Shown here: positions 58,199-64,000 of the stretch, in pieces
How the letters are laid out: each line of letters begins with the position of its first letter
Numbering within the stretch: the stretch's first letter is position 1
Source of the DNA: Megachile rotundata
Lineage: Eukaryota > Arthropoda > Insecta > Hymenoptera > Megachilidae
Direction: 5' to 3'
Assembly: GCF_050947335.1 (NCBI RefSeq)
Contig: NW_027474131.1
Coordinates: 1-64,000 of the forward strand
Length of the DNA: 64,000 bases
The notes under the pieces: generated by a model
What the model saw: the letters and a program-made list of their open reading frames with translations, nothing else
The model's database searches: none
What the model was told of the DNA's origin: nothing
Position numbers and translations under genes: made by a program

Positions 58199-60276
58199 AC
58201 TCATGCTATTAGCCATATTATGCTTATATTATCGATAGAACGACAATTACTATACTCATTGCTCTTATTATTATCAATCTAACTCATATTATTAACCATA
58301 TTAAGCAGATATGATCGATAGAACGACAATTACTATACCCATTAGTCTTATTATTATCAATCTAACTGATGCTATTAGCCATATTATGCTTATATGATCG
58401 ATATAACGACAATTACTATACTTATTACTCTTATTATTATCAATCTAACTCATACTATTAACCATATTATGCAGATATGATCGATAGAACGACAATTACT
58501 ATACTTATTACTCTTATTATTATCAATCTAACTCATATTATTAACCATATTATGCTGATATGATCGATAGAACGACAATTACTACACTTATTACTCTTAT
58601 TATTATCAACCTAACTCACATTATTAGCCATTTTATGCTTAAATGATCGATAGAACGGTAATTACTATACTTATTACTCTTATTATTATGAATCTAACTC
58701 ATATTATTAACCATATTATGCAATTATGATCGATAGAACGACAATTACCATACTTATTACACTTATTATTATCAATCTAACTCATATTATTAACCATATT
58801 ATGCTAATATGATCGATAGAACGACAATTACTATACTTATTACTCTTATTATTATCAACCTAACTCATATTATTAGCCATATTATGCTTATATTATCGAT
58901 AGAACGACAATTACTATACTTATTACTGTTATTATTATCAATCTAACTCATATTATTAACCATATTATGCTTATATGATCGACAGAACTACAATTACTGT
59001 ACTTATTACTCTTATCATTATCGATCTAACTCATATTATTAGCCATATTATGTTTATATGATCGATAGAACGACAATTACTACTATACTCACTGCTCTTA
59101 TTATCATCAATCTAACTCATATTATTAACCATATTATGCAGATATGATCGATAGAACGACAATTACTATACTTATTACTCTTATTATTATAAATCTAACT
59201 CATATTATTAGCCATATTATGCTTATATGATCGATAGTACGACAATTACTATACTCATTACTCTTATTATTATCAATCTAACTCATATTATTAACCATAT
59301 TATGCAGATATGATCGATAGAACGACAATTACTATACTTATTACTCTTATTATTATCAATCTAACTCATATTATTAGCCATATTGTGCTTATATGAGCGA
59401 TAGAACGACAATTACTATATTTATTACACTCACTATTATCAATCTAACTCACATTATTAGCCATATTATGGTTATATGACCGATAGAACGACAATTACTA
59501 TACTTATTGCTCTTATTATTATAAATCTAACTCATATTATTAGCCATATTATGCTTATATGATCGATAGTACGACAATTACTATACTCATTGCTCTTATT
59601 ATTATCAATCTAACTCATATTATTAACCATATTATGCAGATATGATCGATAGAACGACAATTACTATACCCATTAGTCTTATTATTATCAATCTAACTGA
59701 TGCTATTAGCCATATTATGCTTATATGATCGATATAACGACAATTACTATACTTATTACTCTTATTATTATCAATCTAACTCATACTATTAACCATATTA
59801 TGCAGATATGATCGATAGAACGACAATTACTATACTTATTACTCTTATTATTATCAATCTAACTCATATTATTAACCATATTATGCAGATATGATCGATA
59901 GAACGACAATTACTACACTTATTACTCTTATTATTATCAACCTAACTCACATTATTAGCCATTTTATGCTTAAATGATCGATAGAACGGCAATTACTATA
60001 CTTATTACTCTTACTATTATGAATCTAACTCCTATTATTAACAATATTATGCAATTATGATCGATAGAACGACAATTACTATACTTATTACACTTATTAT
60101 TATCAATCTAACTCATATTATTAACCATATTATGCTAATATGATCGATAGAACGACAATTACTATACTTATTACACTCACTATTATCAATCTAACTCATA
60201 TTATTAACCATATTATGCAGATATGATCGATAGCACGACATTGACTATTCTTATTACTCTTATTACTATCAACCTA
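58199..60276 (+). repeat. 2078-bp HOR unit, copy 2
   Basis: Together with the previous unit this reproduces the 54209 pair at +3990 (54350 to 58340, 54667 to 58657, 54991 to 58981, 55681 to 59671). Its first monomer (58199-58281) is a hybrid: CATGCTATT and TATTATCG at the left, CATTGCTC at the right. ATTAAGCAG near 58301 and TTACTATTATGAATC near 60013 are private variants. Confidence 0.85.
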
Positions 60277-60857
60277 ACTCATATTATTAGCCATATTATG
60301 CTTATATGATCGATAGTACGACAATTACTATACTCATTGCTCTTATTATTATCAATCTAACTCATATTATTAACCATATTATGCAGATATGATCGATAGA
60401 ACGACAATTACTATACCCATTAGTCTTATTATTATCAATCTAACTGATGCTATTAGCCATATTATGCTTATATGATCGATATAACGACAATTACTATACT
60501 TATTACTCTTATTATTATCAATCTAACTCATACTATTAACCATATTATGCAGATATGATCGATAGAACGACAATTACTATACTTATTACTCTTATTATTA
60601 TCAATCTAACTCATATTATTAACCATATTATGCTGATATGATCGATAGAACGACAATTACTACACTTATTACTCTTATTATTATCAACCTAACTCACATT
60701 ATTAGCCATTTTATGCTTAAATGATCGATAGAACGGTAATTACTATACTTATTACTCTTATTATTATGAATCTAACTCATATTATTAACCATATTATGCA
60801 ATTATGATCGATAGAACGACAATTACCATACTTATTACACTTATTATTATCAATCTA
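60277..60857 (+). repeat. Partial HOR unit before the 1414-bp repeats
   Basis: Seven monomers continue the 2078-bp pattern (CATTAG 60418, CGGTAATTAC 60735, AATTACCATAC near 60826) at +3990 from 56287. After them, CACTCACTATT and GCACGACATTG monomers reappear. The following GACAGAAC (61225) is therefore 4156 bp, not 3990 bp, from 57069, a 166-bp or two-monomer difference. Confidence 0.8.
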
Positions 60858-62271
60858 ACTCATATTATTAACCATATTATGCTAATATGATCGATAGAAC
60901 GACAATTACTATACTTATTACACTCACTATTATCAATCTAACTCATATTATTAACCATATTATGCAGATATGATCGATAGCACGACATTGACTATTCTTA
61001 TTACTCTTATTACTATCAACCTAACTCATATTATTAGCCATATTATGCTTATATGATCGATAGAACGACAATCACTATACTTATTACTCTTATTATTATC
61101 AACCTAACTCATATTATTAGCCATATTATGCTTATATTATCGATAGAACGACAATTACTATACTTATTACTGTTATTATTATCAATCTAACTCATATTAT
61201 TAACCATATTATGCTTATATGATCGACAGAACTACAATTACTGTACTTATTACTCTTATCATTATCGATCTAACTCATATTATTAGCCATATTATGTTTA
61301 TATGATCGATAGAACGACAATTACTACTATACTCACTGCTCTTATTATCATCAATCTAACTCATATTATTAACCATATTATGCAGATATGATCGATAGAA
61401 CGACAATTACTATACTTATTACTCTTATTATTATAAATCTAACTCATATTATTAGCCATATTATGCTTATATGATCGATAGTACGACAATTACTATACTC
61501 ATTACTCTTATTATTATCAATCTAACTCATATTATGAACCATATTATGCAGATATGATCGATTGAACGACAATTACTATACTTATTACTCTTATTATTAT
61601 CAATCTAACTCATATTATTAGCCATATTGTGCTTATATGAGCGACAGAACGACAATTACTATATTTATTACACTCACTATTATCAATCTAACTCACATTA
61701 TTAGCCATATTATGCTTATATTATCGATAGAACGACAATTACTATACTTATTACGCTTATTATTATCAATCTAACTCATATTATTAGCCATATTATGCTT
61801 ATATGATCGATAGAATGAGAATTACTATACTCACTACTCTTAGTATTATCAATCTAACTGATGCTATTAGCCATATTATGCTTATATGATCGATATAACG
61901 ACAATTACTATACTTATTACTCTTATTATTATCAATCTAACTCATACTATTAACCATATTATGCAGATATGATCGATAGAACGACAATTACTATACTTAT
62001 TACTCTTATTATTATCAATCTAACTCATATTATTAACCATATTATGCAGATATGATCGATAGAACGACAATTACTACACTTATTACTCTTATTATTATCA
62101 ACCTAACTCACATTATTAGCCATTTTATGCTTAAATGATCGATAGAACGGCAATTACTATACTTATTACTCTTATTATTATGAATCTAACTCCTATTATT
62201 AACCATATTATGCAATTATGATCGATAGAACGACAATTACTATACTTATTACACTTATTATTATCAATCTA
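60858..62271 (+). repeat. 1414-bp HOR unit (17 monomers), copy 1
   Basis: GCACGACATTG (60981), GACAGAAC (61225) and AATGAGAATT (61814) recur at +1414 (62395, 62639, 63228). The length is 17 x 83 + 3. The unit is a hybrid. After the GACAGAAC/86-mer pair it carries TATTATCG / TTACGCTT / AATGAG / CTTAGTATT monomers, like 4.35-4.48 and 47.2-47.3 kb, then returns to ACTGATGCTATT. GATTGAACG and GAGCGACAG mark this family and occur only here and in copy 2. TATTATGAACC near 61533 is private. Confidence 0.88.
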
Positions 62272-63685
62272 ACTCATATTATTAACCATATTATGCTAAT
62301 ATGATCGATAGAACGACAATTACTATACTTATTACACTCACTATTATCAATCTAACTCATATTATTAACCATATTATGCAGATATGATCGATAGCACGAC
62401 ATTGACTATTCTTATTACTCTTAATACTATCAACCTAACTCATATTATTAGCCATATTATGCTTATATGATCGATAGAACGACAATCACTATACTTATTA
62501 CTCTTATTATTATCAACCTAACTCATATTATTAGCCATATTATGCTTATATTATCGATAGAACGACAATTACTATACTTATTACTGTTATTATTATCAAT
62601 CTAACTCATATTATTAACCATATTATGCTTATATGATCGACAGAACTACAATTACTGTACTTATTACTCTTATCATTATCGATCTAACTCATATTATTAG
62701 CCATATTATGTTTATATGATCGATAGAACGACAATTACTACTATACTCACTGCTCTTATTATCATCAATCTAACTCATATTATTAACCATATTATGCAGA
62801 TATGATCGATAGAACGACAATTACTATACTTATTACTCTTATTATTATAAATCTAACTCATATTATTAGCCATATTATGCTTATATGATCGATAGTACGA
62901 CAATTACTATACTCATTACTCTTATTATTATCAATCTAACTCATATTATTAACCATATTATGCAGATATGATCGATTGAACGACAATTACTATACTTATT
63001 ACTCTTATTATTATCAATCTAACTCATATTATTAGCCATATTGTGCTTATATGAGCGACAGAACGACAATTACTATATTTATTACACTCACTATTATCAA
63101 TCTAACTCACATTATTAGCCATATTATGCTTATATTATCGATAGAACGACAATTACTATACTTATTACGCTTATTATTATCAATCTAACTCATATTATTA
63201 GCCATATTATGCTTATATGATCGATAGAATGAGAATTACTATACTCACTACTCTTAGTATTATCAATCTAACTGATGCTATTAGCCATATTATGCTTATA
63301 TGATCGATATAACGACAATTACTATACTTATTACTCTTATTATTATCAATCTAACTCATACTATTAACCATATTATGCAGATATGATCGATAGAACGACA
63401 ATTACTATACTTATTACTCTTATTATTATCAATCTAACTCATATTATTAACCATATTATGCAGATATGATCGATAGAACGACAATTACTACACTTATTAC
63501 TCTTATTATTATCAACCTAACTCACATTATTAGCCATTTTATGCTTAAATGATCGATAGAACGGCAATTACTATACTTATTACTCTTATTATTATGAATC
63601 TAACTCCTATTATTAACCATATTATGCAATTATGATCGATAGAACGACAATTACTATACTTATTACACTTATTATTATCAATCTA
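62272..63685 (+). repeat. 1414-bp HOR unit (17 monomers), copy 2
   Basis: This is the tandem partner of 60858-62271 with the same GATTGAACG and GAGCGACAG variants. The change TTAATACTATC near 62422 is private. Markers 62395 and 62639 pair with 60981 and 61225. Confidence 0.88.
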
Positions 63686-64000
63686 ACTCATATTATTAAC
63701 CATATTATGCTAATATGATCGATAGAACGACAATTACTATACTTATTACACTCACTATTATCAATCTAACTCATATTATTAACCATATTATGCAGATATG
63801 ATCGATAGCACGACATTGACTATTCTTATTACTCTTATTACTATCAACCTAACTCATATTATTAGCCATATTATGCTTATATGATCGATAGAACGACAAT
63901 CACTATACTTATTACTCTTATTATTATCAACCTAACTCATATTATTAGCCATATTATGCTTATATTATCGATAGAACGACAATTACTATACTTATTACTG
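63686..64000 (+). repeat. 1414-bp HOR unit, copy 3, cut by the window end
   Basis: GCACGACATTG at 63809 is again +1414 from 62395. The series of CTAATATG, CAGATATG, CAATCAC and TATTATCG monomers follows in the expected order to the last base. The last monomer (63935-64000) is incomplete, ending at the TACTG of a TACTGTTATT variant. The array clearly continues to the right. Confidence 0.85.

Larger units (their letters stand above)
1..64000 (+). repeat. AT-rich 83-bp satellite array, head to tail, filling the window
   Basis: Every line of the window is a variant of one 83-bp monomer, in the same orientation from first to last base. Successive starts at 1, 84, 167 and onward to 63935 show the 83-bp step, giving about 770 monomers. 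Neighbours differ at a limited set of positions: 5-8, 12-16, 25-30, 31-32, 40-43 and 64-80. Recurrent 82-bp and 86-bp monomers shift the phase slightly. I saw no inverted monomer, no unique spacer and no inserted element. Arrays like this are typical of centromeric or pericentromeric heterochromatin in eukaryotes; that location is inferred, not seen. I do not recognise the monomer as a named satellite family. Both array ends lie outside the window, so total size and flanks are unknown. Confidence 0.98.
1..64000. other. No gene, RNA gene or mobile element seen on either strand
   Basis: Because 83 is not a multiple of three, a reading frame moves through all three monomer frames every three units. 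The consensus + strand has TAG at 12, TGA at 31, TAG at 38 and TAA at 82, covering every frame. The reverse strand is closed by many TTA, CTA and TCA triplets, also in every frame. The longest open stretch in a consensus array is about 33 codons on + and about 25 on -. Monomers with TATTATCG lose the TGA at 31 and allow roughly 50-60 codons. These openings follow the repeat exactly, have no ribosome-binding, splice or codon signals, and would encode low-complexity I/T/L/Y-rich peptides. I saw no tRNA, rRNA, terminal inverted repeats or polyA tails. Confidence 0.93.

Noticed and set aside
1..64000. CRISPR array
   Set aside because: The apparent repeats are followed by more of the same 83-bp sequence, not by unique spacers. 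The array is far too long and has no cas genes.
1..64000. Short open reading frames as real genes
   Set aside because: Openings of about 30-60 codons recur with the monomer, are set by its stop codons at 12, 31, 38 and 82, and have no start or codon-use signal.
1..64000. TATA boxes and AATAAA (TTTATT on +) signals
   Set aside because: In 76% A+T sequence these appear by chance in every few monomers, and no transcription unit accompanies them.
1..64000. CENP-B box
   Set aside because: I looked for a TTCG....A..CGGG-like motif. No monomer has a CGGG or TTCG in that arrangement, and GGG is absent from the consensus.
1..64000. Transposon or retroelement insertion
   Set aside because: I found no break in the 83-bp rhythm long enough to hold one, and no terminal inverted repeats, LTRs, polyA tail or target-site duplication.
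1..64000. Assembly artefact as an explanation of the HORs
   Set aside because: It cannot be excluded without reads. However, units of many different lengths with private substitutions in each copy are more easily explained by real duplication than by one collapsed or looped assembly path.

Overview
The whole 64 kb window is one uninterrupted, AT-rich satellite DNA array. I found no protein gene, RNA gene, transposon or unique sequence. The unit is an 83-bp monomer (about 76% A+T; on the + strand roughly 29 A, 34 T, 14 C and 6 G) repeated head-to-tail in one orientation, about 770 times. The first monomer is 1-83, and the window ends inside a monomer that begins at 63935. A few length variants recur: an 82-bp form, an 86-bp form, and rare single-base or 3-bp indels. 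The organism cannot be named from this. A long homogeneous array of this kind points to a eukaryotic (peri)centromeric or other heterochromatic block, probably assembled from long reads. Two CpG sites per monomer are well kept in a 24% GC sequence, which weakly favours a genome with little CpG methylation, such as many invertebrates. That is inference.

Above the monomer, the array has a clear hierarchical higher-order repeat (HOR) structure. Diagnostic variants recur in the same order at exact spacings. Part A (1-12282) is built on a 27-monomer, 2241-bp unit at 582-2822, 5808-8048, 8049-10539 (30 monomers) and 10540-12282 (shortened), with a 3-kb mixed spacer at 2823-5807. Part B (about 11-34 kb) has larger units: 4481 bp (11121-15601), 4983 bp (15602-20584, changed by a 1082-bp tandem duplication and a 580-bp loss), a further 4481-bp copy (20585-25065), and two nearly identical 6063-bp units (about 22290-28352 and 28353-34415). 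Part C (32.7-40.1 kb) has a 2573-bp tandem pair and returns to the part-A family. Part D (40.1-47.9 kb) is a patchwork of 2323-bp and 1328-bp duplications and mosaic monomers. It includes a segment nearly identical to one 42834 bp upstream. Part E (47.9-64 kb) has 3157-bp tandem copies, then 2078/1912/2078-bp units, then a 1414-bp unit in just over two copies running off the right edge.

The sizes are close to whole multiples of 83 bp, and unit junctions lie within homologous monomers. This is what repeated unequal exchange and segmental amplification of one satellite would leave. The features below record the monomer, its variants, each HOR block I could delimit by shared variants, and the junctions. 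Distances are from coordinates read by eye; I ran no alignment.
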